Below the pieces are notes generated by a model. That model was not told the DNA's origin. It made no database searches and worked only from the letters and a program-made list of their open reading frames with translations. 64,000 bases of DNA from Zygnema cylindricum. Lineage: Eukaryota; Streptophyta; Zygnematophyceae; Zygnematales; Zygnemataceae. The DNA is taken from NCBI GenBank assembly GCA_037447655.1, contig JBBHKE010002500.1:48604-112603 (forward strand), read 5' to 3'. The position numbers were made by a program, and so were the translations under genes. Of this stretch, positions 25,865 to 38,395 are shown in pieces (the stretch's first letter is position 1; each line of letters begins with the position of its first letter).

Positions 25865-27430
25865 AAGGGTGAACCTCCATTAGGCGAAAATTGAGGTTCA
25901 TTACTCTAAAAAGTGCATTTAAGTACAAGGCGTTACTGCTCTTTTTTTTATGAAATATGATTAGGCCGCTTCTCCATCAGGCTCCAACACTAATCATAAG
26001 GATACGTTTACTTGCATTAATATTTCCTTCACTTCTCCATCAGGTCGTGTCAGCAAGCAATCAGTCTTTTCTTTCCTTCGATTGGATGCACGTAGATTCT
26101 TGTTTTGACGGCGAGCGTCGTCAAAGATTCCAAAAGTAAAATGTCTAAGGTCTCCATGTACTTGAAAATTAGAGAATTTGCTTTGTTTTTTATCCCAAAT
26201 CTGACAAACCCAGATTTTAGATGTCCCTATGTGTAACAACGAAACGGCTACTTAATGGTGTGACGATTGCATACGCTAACAATGCACGTGACGGCTGTAA
26301 ACATCTACAATCAGTGATGACGCACGTTATTTTTTGTAACTGCTTGTGAAGTTGCATGACTTTTTCTGACATTGTAAACCTACCGCCATCCAACCTGTGC
26401 CCTTTCACGGTTGAAGAAGATGCACTTTGCCTTTGCGTCGCTTGTCCGCTCGCTGTGAAATGGCATCGGAATCTTGAGACCCCTGACAAAATAAAATTTG
26501 TACCAACCGCAAGCGGACAAAACAAAACAAATTGTGTACTTTGCTTCGTCGTACATGAACGCAAACAGACAAAACATAGCGGATCGTGCACTTTTCGTCG
26601 CCTCTTGAATTCTTTTGAAATATCTTAGAAATTTTTTACACGTGCGACTACGTGTTTTTATTTGTTTTTCAAAAAAAATTTGTTTTAAAACACATTTTCC
26701 CTGTGTTCTAAAGAGACGTTTTTTGGCGTGGTCGTGGGTCGAAGAACACAAGACGACAACATGTAGTACATCCTAAATTTGATGATGACGCAAAATGTAC
26801 CTCCCATTTTTTCTATTTTTTTGTACGGTTGAAACTTACGCGGTACGGCTCTAAGTTTTAAAGGAAAACGATAGAAAAAAAAACCCTTACTTAGGCACCT
26901 GGAGACGCACCCTAAACTCTTATATGTACAACCAGCCACAAAATAAAATGACGTAATGTACAATTTGTACGTTCCTGTTTTATCGTTGAATCAAAACCAA
27001 ATTGGAAATTTGAAGAAAGCAGGCGCAGCAAATTCCGGATGACGATGGTTGGTGGTGGAGGCGTCACGGCACATTCTTCAACAATCTTTTTGTGGTGGAT
27101 TTCGTCGGATCTGATTCCTGCCTGTCTGAAGGCGTGTGGCAAATTCTGAAGGCGCGCGCCTCGTACGTGACCTTTTCACGCGTAAACATTTTACACGTCC
27201 GGTGATTGGCTAGTCTCCAAATCACTGGACGAAGTGACCGCTTGCTTCGAAAACACATAATCGAACGGTCGAAGTTGTCGCCCAAAAGTTTGGAGAATAT
27301 TGACGAATATCCAGTAATCATTTACAAAAATAATACAGTACGACCCTGTACAGAAATGAGTTGGATCTGTACGAGAATGCACTTTTTCCAGTAATGAACC
27401 CCACTTTTCGCCTGATGGAGGTTCACCCTT
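25865..27430. mobile_element. TIR element (AAGGGTGAACCTCC ends), 1.57 kb
   Basis: The inverted ends run for about 43 bp: left AAGGGTGAACCTCCATTAGG onward, right the complement with a few mismatches, ending GGTTCACCCTT. It hosts a nested element (26,217-26,914) and one arm of the large palindrome. No transposase was recognised. Confidence 0.65.
26217..26914. mobile_element. Nested element, inverted relative of 48,422-49,200
   Basis: The right end GGAGACGCACCCTAA and neighbouring text about a Tyr/Thr-free AT spacer match the left end of 48,422-49,200 in reverse. The inner segment near 26,390-26,500 matches 48,850-48,960 reversed. The left end is decayed. Confidence 0.55.
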
Positions 27431-27862
27431 TATTCAAGATTCTACAAAAATTTGGGCGACAACGTCCACCGTCCGATTATGTGTTTTCGAAGCAAGCGGT
27501 CACTTTATCCATTGTCTAGCCAGTCTCTTCCCTTGTTTTTCGAGGAGGAGACTAGCTACACACTAGACGTGTAAAATTTTTACACGTGGAAAGGTCGTAC
27601 AATCAACGATGGATGTGCGATAGAAACTTACATGTGGCATACGCCACGCGCCTTAGGACATGGGCGCCTTCGGATAGGCAGGAATAAAATCCAACCAAAA
27701 CCACCGAAAAATCTTTGTTGAAGATTGTCACGTGACGTCGCTTCCACCATCCATCATGAATCCGAGATTTGCCGCGCCTACTTTTAAAAAAAAAATTAAC
27801 GACAACAACAAAGCAACGACAAAACACGAACGTACAAATTGTACATTCACGTAATTTAAATT
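26950..27862. repeat. Large imperfect inverted repeat, 0.9 kb
   Basis: Left arm about 26,950-27,300 and right arm about 27,440-27,862 are reverse complements at roughly 75-80 percent by eye. Matching blocks include ATGTACAATTTGTACGTTC, GTGACCGCTTGCTTCG and AAAACACATAATCG. The loop of about 140 bp contains the right end of the 25,865-27,430 element. A transcript would form a long hairpin. Confidence 0.75.
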
Positions 27863-28671
27863 TGCGACTGGTGTTACAGATACTAGTTTAGATTTTGTGC
27901 TTTTGTAATTTGTGTGTGCGCTCTACTGCTCTTTGTGTGAACATGAACCTACGTGGACCCATGCGAAATAAAGCACGTAGGCGATAGAATCCTTGCTGAT
28001 AAGTAAAGGTCCTTGCTGATAAGTAAAGGTTTCTGTACGGATACTGTCGGCGCCTGATCGAGAAGAGGCCAAAGTTCGACGATGACGCAAATTGTACTTT
28101 TAATATTTCACTTTTTTTTTAAGGTCGTAACTTAATCTGTACGGCACTATGTTTCTGAAAAAAAACGACAAAAAAACGTTTACTTTTACACATGGGGACA
28201 TGGCCTTATGAACTTCACATATTGTACGGAATAGCCCATCAGTACGGACTAGCCTATCAGTGCGGGCTAACCGCATTAATTATTTGAGTTCGGTGAACCG
28301 GTCCGGACATTACCTCTTGACCTGTCTAAAACTGCGGCGGAAACTTGTCCGACTGGTTAAGGTCCTCCTGCAACTGCGGACGAAACATGGAACTTCAGAA
28401 GAACTGTTCACAGTCTATGCTATGACACGCGACAATTCCGGAAAATCGTACGAACAATAATTCCATATCTTTTTGCACCGCAAAACGTCGAATTCCCAAT
28501 GTCATGTCAATAATCGCCGACGCCACTCGACAGACTCAACTCGAATTCTCAGTTTGGCAAAGGAGACGGGCAACCAAAACTGGCGATACGCAACCTAAGG
28601 ATCGCCGATTTTTCGACTTGCTCAATACTGGAATGGAGCGCTCCCGACCTTCCGTACATCTTTCGCGCCTA

Positions 28672-28735
28672 ATGGCTGCTCTCTCCCTCTATCTCTCTCT
28701 CCTCTTTCTGTTTCTCTCCGTACTCCAAGGATCAG
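28672..28735 (+). CDS. Unit 2 exon 1, signal peptide
   Basis: Reads MAALSLYLSLLFLFLSVLQG then SG, and splits a Gly codon at a GTGAGG donor. In-frame Met codons also exist at 28,633 and 28,504, but the residues before 28,672 are charged, so the Met that starts the hydrophobic stretch is preferred. Phase 1 fits the lectin exon. Neither other unit has this exon in the window. Confidence 0.7.
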
Positions 28736-30489
28736 GTGAGGTTTAAAGATAGTCCCAGTCGAAACCCTGAACCCATAAACCCTTCAAAAAGTATTTTTTA
28801 TCTCGTGTAAATCTTGAAATTATCATTTATTATAGCCCAAAAACCTTCAAAGGAGTGATGATTTTTAACAAAATAACGCCGATGATGTCTAAGTTTTGAT
28901 TAGTGACGTAATAATCCAATTTTTGTTTCAGTTTTTTTGCTTTTTTTTTTTTTTTTCGATGGATTGGACAAAAAACTTCAGAAAAACAGAGTAATTTGAA
29001 GTTTCACATTCAAAAAAAAAAAAATCCTGGCAAACAATGTACTCAGTTTTTGGCTTTTTGCTGATTTTTTTCTTTTCTGCCTTTTGTCTTATCTGAGTGT
29101 TGTGTGTTGAAATAGAATTAAAAAACACTATATAATTCGCAAACCACTGAAAAAATCTTGGCCAAAAAAAAAAACCAAAAATCTCAATTGCAGGATTAAA
29201 ATCTTGGCATCTCTACGCTTATAGAAGAATAAAAAATAGTTTGGTTTCTGCGAAATTTTTGAAATGGTGGACCCAAAGTTTCGTTCTTGTATCATTTTTG
29301 GAATGGTGGTTTTTTAGGGTTTTCTAGGGTGTTTTAAGATGTCTCCTAGGTTACTATGACGATTTTTTTGGCTTGTAGGGTTTTCAAGTGCTGCAAAGAT
29401 TAGGTTATTTGAATTTTGTATGTAAATTTGAGGAGGTGTTGTTGACATAGAAAGGGGTCTAGTGCTACATATCTGACAATTCTTTCATCCTTTCTTTTTC
29501 TCATACACACATAGTGAGAGTTGAAATGTCCCAATCAACAATCGTTGCGTATTCCGTTTTTTTTATTTTCTTCCCATTGCAACAACATTCTAATGTTCAC
29601 TTTGGTATTAGAAGGTAGACTTGATGACCGATTTCAATGATTGGGTTGTATATGGACTCCTGATTCCAGTTCTTCGGCGGTAACCCAATAGGAAAAATGT
29701 CATAAAATGACGTGACAAGTAGACGGATGGGCAGGAAGTCGAACGGTAATTAGGGTGGGTTCAAGTTTTTGGATGGGTTTTTCTTTGAAAAATTGTCAAT
29801 TACTGTAAATTGGTCTTTTACATGCATGATAATTGCATTACTGTGTAGCCCTTGAAACTGTGACAGTATTGCAACCACTACACGAAATATATTATAATAT
29901 CGTCGTTTTAAAAGCCCTTGTCCCCAATCTTATCGTCTTCAATATCGACCTTTACTCAATTCACATCAACTTGAACTTGGTAATACAGAGCTACAGTTCG
30001 AAAACATATCATTTTACTATTGCGGAACTTGTAGTACAAAGTCGTGAAGCCTGTAATTTACATTTTAATATAGTTAGTAAGGCTAACCTTGTACCACAAC
30101 GATATACTCCTTTTCAATATAGTCTAGTTTACTTTTGAACCCCTTCAAAATTGGGAGTGTGTCTCAATGTCAATTCCGAAGCAAACATAGTTTTTTTTAT
30201 TAAAATGTATGTATAGTTGTCGCACGTTTGAATTTTACGATTTTGAAATGGTGAGACCTTCATCCAGTTCAGTTGATCTTTAGTCAAAAAAATTGAGTTC
30301 AGCGAGGTCTATTGATAACTCTACCAAGGTCTACCTGGTATTTTACAAATAGGGGCCGTCATGTTAACGGTCCCATCCATAGTTGAACCTTCAATAATAA
30401 TGTACTTGGTATGTTTGTTTTTATCTACCTTGTTCTTATCCATTTTCCGTGTTTTTGGTTTTTTATGTTCAACAAATGCCATTTATCAG

Positions 30490-31230
30490 GTTCCACACTT
30501 GACAGTTCATTCTCTATTACGGCCTTCAATGATTCTTCAATTTTAATGCTAAATGGAACTGCTGTACTGAATTCCTCGCGACTACAACTAACAACGGATG
30601 AAGGTTCTGCAATAGCACGAGCATTATACAAGGGTTTGGTCCCAATTCTTCAAGATACTGCCGCTGATGATGTGTGTCAAGCAGCTTCATTCAACGTCCA
30701 ATTCTCTTTCAGAATCTTCAATTACGATTCTGGATGCCATGGCGATGGCTTTGCCTTCACCTTTCTTGGTTCAAACATAGACTTTGCCGTCCTATTAGGG
30801 GCCGGTAAAGACATGGCCTTGATTTATACGGGTGTGCCTAAAGTGGGTAGCCTTACTGTTGTTTTTGATACCTTTCACAACTCTATTGATCCCGTCGGAA
30901 GATACGTGGGCATACGTGAAGAATTTCTCCTTCCACCAGTGGCAAACCAGTCTACAACTATTTTGGATGATTTTAATCAGACCACCAAGTATGCATGGTT
31001 GGATTATAATGGTACAAATGAATCCTTACAAGTTTACCTTAACAACAATGAGTCAAAGCCAGCAACGCCTTTGCTTATCTACGAAAGATCTCTGTGCGAG
31101 TTGCTCAGACCAAACGACTGTCCGGCATGCCAATCAATTACTGAAGCGTACATCGGATTCACGGCTGGAACTGGAACTTGTGCTGACTATTATGAGATTC
31201 TCAGCTGGAGCTTTCAAAGCAGTTTCACAG
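30490..31230 (+). CDS. Unit 2 exon 2, legume-lectin domain
   Basis: 741 bp, open throughout, entered after TTTATCAG and left at ACAG|GTATTG. It encodes a legume-type (L-type) lectin domain of about 247 residues: LNGTAVLNSSRLQLT near the start, CHGDGFAFTFLGSN in the middle, VVFDTFHNSIDPVGRYVGI (the beta-strand and metal/sugar-loop region) and SWSFQSSF at the C-terminal strand. Several N-glycosylation sequons are present. Cys residues at CHGDG, SLCELL, NDCPAC and TGTCADY are more numerous than in legume lectins and may form disulfides. The unit 1 copy of this exon is broken. Confidence 0.85.
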
Positions 31231-32912
31231 GTATTGTATTAAAACCATGCCGATGAAGATTATTAGCCTCCTTTTCCTCTTTAACTGTTGAATGCCATTC
31301 TTAGGTGAACTTAATTGTACATGCAGTTGGTCAGCCAAATTAAATTTCTTATCGGTAGTTCTAACAATGTTTTGAACGTACTGTATGTGAAAAAATAGGC
31401 TTGTCAGATTCCCTACGTTTAATAAACTAATAAGTGGAAAATATTTTGTGCAACAAAACCAACTAGGATTTTCTGAAGTAAATCAATGTGATTCAAGCAC
31501 CCACACGACCGTGGATGTGAAGTCATTAAACATTTGAAGTAATCACACATTTGAAGTAATCACGTTTGAGAAGGATTTAATTAGACTTCTGAAAAATTAT
31601 CAACACATGTATCGTGGTCTCTCTGTGAGTAGAAATTTTGTTTGAACTATTATCTGAACAAACTTGTGACAATCAGAATTATTGACAATGGCACGAAATT
31701 CCCTGTCATCCTAATATATACTGTATGCTAGAAATATAGGTGTTAGATTACAAAGAGTGAGAACGTAGGAAAGATATACCGATCATCGCTATTAGAGTTA
31801 GTGAATTATCATTAAAACTTCTTCAAAATTCACCGCTCTAAATTCAAAGTGGCTCGTTTGCCCAACTTAACTAATTTTTGTCATTCACACTATTATATGA
31901 TTTTGGGTTAAAAGTAAGTACTTGGAACCGAAGTGCTTTCCTCAGATAACAATGAGTGGTGTAGCTGTTGGGCGTTGGTATTGAAAAAAGTGCTGGATCG
32001 AAGAAGTCTTATTGCTAATATCTGAGAGGTAAGTTCCGAATTTAATATGTTCCTTGCTCGAGCTGGCTGGTTTAGATTTCAAAAGTTAGTTTGTTTGAAA
32101 GGAAATGTATTGATCACTAGTGATGTGTATCGCAATGGATAAAATGTTACTTTCTGTGGCAATACAGACAAGATGTCCTGTTTTTTTTTTTTTACCCAGC
32201 ATGCCAATACCAATATGCCGTCGCGATCCCATACTAAACTTACCCAATATATCGCCGATGTATTGAATAAGCCGAAGCGATACTAATACGCCCATAACCC
32301 TGCTAAAATACTGAAAAAAATGAAAGTAGAGAGGCAGAGGGAGAGAGCGAGAGAGAGAGCAGCTTGAGCTATCTCTCTCTCCCCCGCGCTCTCTCCCCCT
32401 CTCTCCCTATTCTCGGGAGGGATACTTTACAGAAGGAACACAAATTGTAGGGAGCAGTATAGCCACAAACATAGCCTGTAAATTGTTAAATTATGTCTTT
32501 TTGTTTTTCTTTTTATCCAACAGAATACACTATTTGAAGTGAGAATGATTATTCCAAAGTAAAACGTAGGTTTTTGAATTACGAATTATCTCTTCGGTGA
32601 AGTGCGAGTATTTGGTATTGGTTGGTGTGATGAATCGTCAAATTTGGATGCCATTTGTTACCGTAGATCCAAAAAGATAAAAAATTCTCATGCGGGTTTA
32701 GGATTGGTAAATAATTAGCTTTCGCAATTTTTCTTTTTTCAAATAAGAGCGTTACCGTCGCTTGTGACATCTGGATTGAGGAACAAAATCACTGTAGTCG
32801 GTGTAGACGCAAATGACAAAAATATTTTTGGAGCTGAAATGTGTGAGGTAATTGTTTTGAATCATACTAAACTTTTAAATTAGCTCTAACTTTTTGTCTT
32901 TGAATCTTTCAG

Positions 32913-32963
32913 AGAGTTCACCACCACCACCACCACCATCACCACCACCTCCACCTTCTAATG
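32913..32963 (+). CDS. Unit 2 exon 3, Pro-rich hinge
   Basis: 51 bp coding SSPPPPPPSPPPPPSNG between AG and GTAATT. It links the lectin to the membrane segment, an extensin-like spacer suited to the cell wall. Unit 1 has a copy at 20,202 that lacks the donor. Confidence 0.7.
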
Positions 32964-35142
32964 GTAATTCCTTACCTGGAAGACAGTTTTGCTTTGTATG
33001 CACACTTTTTCTTGTATAACGTAACATGATACGCAGCAATATTACCATTCGTATTTTCCAGTTTTTTTTGGGGGTTTTGTAGGGATTTTTTAGGTTTTTC
33101 GTAGGTTTTTCAAGTTGTGTAGGTCATGGAAAGGTTTGGTTTTTGTGTCGTTTTAAATGTTGTATGCACAGTTTTGGTTTCCGGTCATTCTCTAGATGGG
33201 GTATGCATTTTTTTCCTTGTTTGTCATATCAAATCAACTCTGTTATGAGTCAGATGTCTTTCTTTTGACATGGAACAACTTTCTTTTTCCGCTCTTGCAC
33301 TGTCCCTTGGAAGAGTGGTGGTGGTTTAGTGTTATTTAGGGTGTTTGAGGTTTTATAAGGTTTCTGGGATATGTAAACTTTTGGTTATTCTTAAATGGCA
33401 ACATCATGAGGGGGGCGGCTATTTTGTGAATTAAGGTACACCTTTCATTTTTGTTGGAGTTATTAACCCTAATACAGTCTTATGTCTCGTAGATCCAAAA
33501 CTGTAAAATAGAACACTAGTCGAAAGAGTCGCTGTAAATGAGTCACACAAAACTAACCTTAGATTATCATCGAAACCGCATTTACACTAACAATCCACTC
33601 TCATCCGTTTTTTCACTATTACGTTCGCTTCCAATGAAAAAAGCTTGAATTTGCAAGGTCTTTTGTTAACAGTACCAAGCACGTCTTGTTTCTGTACGGA
33701 TGGTTGCACTAGTGGTAGTTGTCCCCATCAATAGTGGTCTCATTTTCGCAGTTTTGATGGCTACAATTTTTATCTTGAATGGATCATCGCAAATTAACTC
33801 CTCAAGCTTACTATGGGTATTGGTAGTCAAGTGGATCGGGGCCTCTTCTTAAGATTTGGTCCAATGCTGCATTGAGGCAATGACACTCATGAGGATTGGA
33901 CTCCATTGGGACCCTTCCGTTCATAAAACGCTCTTTCAAAAAGCGCGATGCAATGGACTTGCAAAAGCTCAATATTGGGTTAGCCGTGGGAAACCCGGCA
34001 GACCTGCTAATTTATTAGCCGCGTTATCCACGAATAGGGAGAAAACCTGGTACATTTCTATGGAGCCTAACCCTCATTGAAACGGGGAGCCTTTCATTAA
34101 AATTAAGAAGGTATTGGGCCGTATTGACGGGTAAGGTCCGTTGTTGGCACGTGGCTATGCTCTCGAGTAGGGTCGTGCATATATCGGGTCTGCTCAAATC
34201 GGTTTATTGGCCACAAACGATGTTGTTTGCGTATTGTTTATGAGTGTACGGCTCACTCCCATGTATCCATTGGTCTTTTGTTTGGCCGTAAGTTGAGGAC
34301 CGGTTGACATTCGACACTTTTTAGTAAGGCCAAATGTAATTGAAATAAAAAAATTATTACAAAAATTGCGATGGAAAAACCATCTGTGTACAATAATTGA
34401 GTGCACTTTAGTCTGGTCTAGTGGGTCGTATGAAAGGTCGTCTATCGTGACGTGTTTGTGCGTTTGTGTGTAATGTCAGATGTGAAAATGTAGCAAGAGG
34501 TAAAATTTGTTAGAATAGTTCTCGGCGGTAATCTACTGTTGTCAAGTGGCAGTTGATGGTAAAGTAGTCTGGGGAGTCGGCATTTGTCAAGAAGGTTCTT
34601 TAATGAAACATTTTGCTTTATGAAACATTTTGCTAGTTTTCTCTGTTTGGATCAAAGGTGCATTATCTTCGAGAGTTTGGGCGTCGTTAGTGGCTCTCGG
34701 TGGCTAGATTAAACTTTGGATCAACTACAATTCTAAAGTTTTCTGTTTCATATTGATTAGAATCGGTAAATGCTTCAAATCGGTTCACAATGGATTTTTA
34801 ACCGAAGTTTATTGCCTGCATGGAGGCTTTTTTTTAACATCCCCCCAAGAGCTACAACAGACAGTGCAACGGTTATTGTTTAGTATTTCATTGTTTGTTG
34901 ATAGGATTTGAAAACGTTTTTTTAGTCATAAAGCAGTTCGCAAACTTCCAGAGTAACAACAAAGTTAAGGAATTGCAGCCAAAATAACAAAGTCGCTACA
35001 CTACTATTGTTAACTGATAATTTGTGTGTAATTAAACTTAGAACCTGTGATTATCGGTTAGTAGTTAAAGAAACTTAACATTACTACCGATTTGAAGCAA
35101 CATTCTTAACATTGACCGACATGCTTGTGCAACACGTGGCAG

Positions 35143-35243
35143 GTGAAAACATACCCCTCTTGGTTGGAACCATCACGGGGTCCATTGTGGTCGTCATTTT
35201 ACTATTGGCTTGATAGGCTGTTGCTATTTTCATCGTTACCGAA
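35143..35243 (+). pseudogene. Unit 2 exon 4, transmembrane exon with a 1-bp loss
   Basis: Starts GENIPLLVGTITGSIVVVIL in the phase set by exon 3, then hits TGA TAG. Its second half reads IGLIGCCYFHRYR in the frame required by exon 5. A single missing T in the GGCTTGATA run explains both. The exon is 101 bp; 102 would be in phase. Assembly or base-call error in this copy is the alternative. Confidence 0.7.
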
Positions 35244-36192
35244 GTGAGGATAAATCCCTAAAACCCATGTTTTTCTTAAATAACAGCCGCCACAGTCGTT
35301 CATTTGCTCTTCATTGTGAAATCATGGACTAGACGGACTTTATGTGGACATAGTCTGTATCCATGTCACTGTTTACCTTAAGGTGATTCAAACCCGTGAA
35401 CATGGCAGCACATGGAGGTCCCAATGGCCCTTGAATTCGAATATGCAAAGAAACTTATTTAAACGATTTTGTTTTCATCATTTCTGTTGTTTTAGAAGTA
35501 AATATTTTTATTTGGTGATTGCACAAAGCAAAGCATAAAAACACAACTTCACAACGTTTTCATGTTGCTCCCTCAAGATGCCTCAAGGCTGTAGCGTAAT
35601 TGCCATTTCCTACAATTTTATCCTCATTTTCTCTAATTCTTACATGCATAAAAAATGTGTCTGGCCTTGAAAAAGCATGCACTTGAGTGGGCTCAATCTT
35701 ATATCCTTTTCGCCAACATCATTCAACTCTATGAAGTAGCTGCTTAGAATTCTTGAAATCGTAAACATTTTGCGGAAGTATCTCATATAGGATCATACTA
35801 GAATGTCCAATAGTTTCATTATTAGACTTTCACATGGCCTCATAGTGCAGTCATAGTCCACATCTGAATGACAGTGTGGCACAGTGGATGTTGCAAGAGT
35901 TTGACCTAAATTTGCGAATTTCCAAAAACTGCGATACGGAAAATAATGCATACTAACATATTATAATATTTCAGCAACTATTCTTTGTCTAGTTGTTGTT
36001 TTGTTGTCGGTATGGTAAATTTTTTGTTCATACTAAACGGATGATGCATTTAACTTTTATACCATATCAAGATTATTTTTGGTTCAAACATATTACATTT
36101 TTATGAAAACATTGCGAAGTTCTTTCACAAGAATCATGTATAAAGGACTAAAGAATAGTTGGTTATTTGTAATTATTATGACTGGATGCCAG

Positions 36193-36401
36193 AAAAAGGA
36201 GTACGTCTCGAAGGACAGCGCGTACGACGAATTTCCCTCTCAGACATCACGGCAGCCACAAAGAACTTCAGTAAAGACAATATACTTGGAGAAGGAGGCT
36301 ATGGCACTGTATATGTAGGAGTGAAGGAGGATGGGGAGAAGTGGGCGGTGAAGAGGGCAATTAACGCCTCTATAGTGAGCTTACCAGCTTTTAAGCAGGA
36401 G
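36193..36401 (+). CDS. Unit 2 exon 5, kinase N-lobe
   Basis: 209 bp. Juxtamembrane KKGVRLEGQRVRRISLSDIT, then AATKNFSKDNILGEGGYGTV with the glycine-rich loop, and the catalytic Lys in WAVKRA. It ends AAGCAGGAG|GTAAGC, and the unit 0 counterpart (306-514) is the same length. Confidence 0.85.
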
Positions 36402-36580
36402 GTAAGCAGATCCAAAAATGTCTATTTGGAATGTCAAGTGTTTTAGTTTGTAACATAGAGGAATATGTCAAGTTCGGAAATTCATGTGAGTGTCCACAAA
36501 AGAAAATTGAAATAAACAGTTTTCCGGTAACATACGCAGTTGAAGGTCTCCTCTAAAATTTTGATCTTGTTAGTACAGTA

Positions 36581-36626
36581 CACCGGTTATTGCTATTAGT
36601 GTTAACACTAATAGCGATTCACGGTG
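36581..36626. mobile_element. 46-bp core-less CACCGTG-family MITE
   Basis: Two arms meet directly at GTGTTAACAC with no core: CACCGGTTATTGCTATTAG then CTAATAGCGATTCACGGTG, between TA dinucleotides. The orthologous copy in unit 0 keeps about 20 bp of core. Confidence 0.7.
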
Positions 36627-36904
36627 TAGTGGTATGGCTGGACGTTTAGAATGCCCTTGAAATCTTTTTCTGCCTTAAAAACCAATCATTTCTATTACAC
36701 TACCTGCCTTTTGCACTTGTGGTTGAAGACGCCATCCACTCTTATCAAAAAGTTTAGGTTATCACATTTAGGGCTATTTTCGTTACAGAAGATGCAACAA
36801 GTATCATCGATATAGTATAAGTGAAATTAACTCTGACCTGAAGATGAGCATCTTTTGGCCTGAATTTCATCTTTTCACCTGTCTGTCTATGACATGTTTT
36901 ACAG

Positions 36905-37040
36905 GTGTACATTATCTCTCAAATGAGCCACACCAATATTGTTCAACTCTTGGGATATTGCGACGAGGGCACCGAGCAGATTCTTGTGTACGAGTTCATG
37001 GAAAAGGGCAGTTTGAGAAAACTCCTGCATGATGAAGAAG
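36905..37040 (+). CDS. Unit 2 exon 6, kinase N-lobe end and hinge
   Basis: 136 bp coding VYIISQMSHTNIVQLLGYCD and then LVYEFMEKGSLRKLLHDEE, kinase subdomains III-V. Identical length in unit 0 (1085-1220), with almost no base changes. Confidence 0.85.
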
Positions 37041-37764
37041 GTTTGCTTGACAAATGATAACCCCGTTTCCTTTCACAAATTAAGCACCGTTTCCTCAAAT
37101 TCTTTCAACTTCTTCGAAGTGTAATTTTCCAATCTAACACAGTAAATCAGCTTTGTGTGTTATAAATGTAGGCTATCCATCTTAGTATGTCTGAAGCAAA
37201 AACTTCCGCCGAAATTATGATATTTGTCTAATGCAGTATAGCAGTGAAAGACATTGTTGATGCCACATACAATGATGGCATAGAACTTAGCAATATGCTG
37301 ATTGCTGAGATAATTTGCTTCGAATGTTAAGACGTTACCAACTATTTCATTATTTTCGGACGGTTTCGCTTCACAAAACCAGGAAAGTTTTAAAAATGTT
37401 TTTGGTTACGATATTTGGATAGAATTGGGTAAAAATTGGGCTATTCTTCCCGGATCTTCACCAAAATATCGGGTAACAATCTGTAAACATTCCTTCAACA
37501 ATTGAAAACATAGAGGAATTAGTTTTTATTAAAATCAATATTTATCCTTATCTATTCTTTACTCAAGTCCTATTTTCCGGTTTACACCATCCAGCCTCAT
37601 TATGTGACTCTACTTTTGTGCTTTTGGATTTTATCAAGCAAATCATACAGGCTCCTATGAGTTGACTCCGAAGTCTCTCCGAGTAAATTTTCATAGCTTG
37701 ACATCAAATGCAGTCGAGTTTCTCTAACATTCGAGTTGTTGTGTGGTTATTGGTGATGTTGTAG

Positions 37765-37907
37765 GGGAAAGTTTAACATTCCAGCAAAGGGTGGAGATAG
37801 CAATTGATGTCGCAGAAGGCCTTCGTTATTTGCACCACTATGCAGGAGCAACCGTCATTCACCGAGACATTAAGTCCGACAATATTCTGGTCAACTCCAA
37901 ATTCAAG
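37765..37907 (+). CDS. Unit 2 exon 7, catalytic loop
   Basis: 143 bp with LTFQQRVEIAIDVAEGLRYL and HRDIKSDNILVNSKFK. The catalytic Asp and Asn are intact. The match to unit 0 (2958-3100) is close and the length equal. Confidence 0.85.
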
Positions 37908-38395
37908 GTATAATCTAGAACTGAGCCTCAATGAGCCTTGTTGCCTCAAAGTATAATCTCCACTTTTATTTCTTTCGAATGAAAAGAAAACGAGGCAAAT
38001 TAAATATTTGTACTGATGTCGGAGTAATGATTTCTTCTTTTCATTTGAGAATTATTAAAAAAAATCAGTTCAACAGCATCAAAGGTATACTTTCACATAT
38101 TGGTGGTCACAATAAAAGCTTACATTTTGGGGTGTAGAAACACTTGGGAGCCCGGGTATTGCATTAATTTGCTCTCAAAATGGACCATATTTGACTTGTT
38201 TTGAACAAATATTTACTTCGTGAATGTATACCCATTTAAATAAATATTTTTTTTACTATCGATCTAAGATTCCTAATTACAGTCGTGTTTTTTTCCAAAA
38301 TGTTCTATTATGTTTCTAAAGAAAAAGTATACACCGGGTGTTGTGAAACATAGGGAAACCTATCTTTTCTCAAATTTTCTGGTGAATAACCAACC

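Larger units (their letters stand above)
22800..28671. other. Intergenic block between units 1 and 2
   Basis: Apart from the elements listed separately, no gene was recognised. Positions 25,130-25,290 resemble 48,040-48,190 (CAAACCGACACAAAA, GCCGATTTGATC). A 20-bp tandem pair lies at about 27,990-28,029 (CTTGCTGATAAGTAAAGGT). Positions 28,205-28,632 would hold the unit 2 promoter, but I see no convincing TATA box. Confidence 0.5.
29235..33260. repeat. Segment paralogous to unit 1 (12,950-20,530)
   Basis: Continuous similarity covers intron 1, the lectin exon, intron 2 and the hinge exon of units 1 and 2, broken in unit 1 by the 3.6 kb LTR element. The intron text from 31,260 to 32,900 holds no extra gene. 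Positions 33,265-35,140 of unit 2 (intron 3) are largely unmatched in unit 1 and show no recognisable coding content. Confidence 0.75.
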
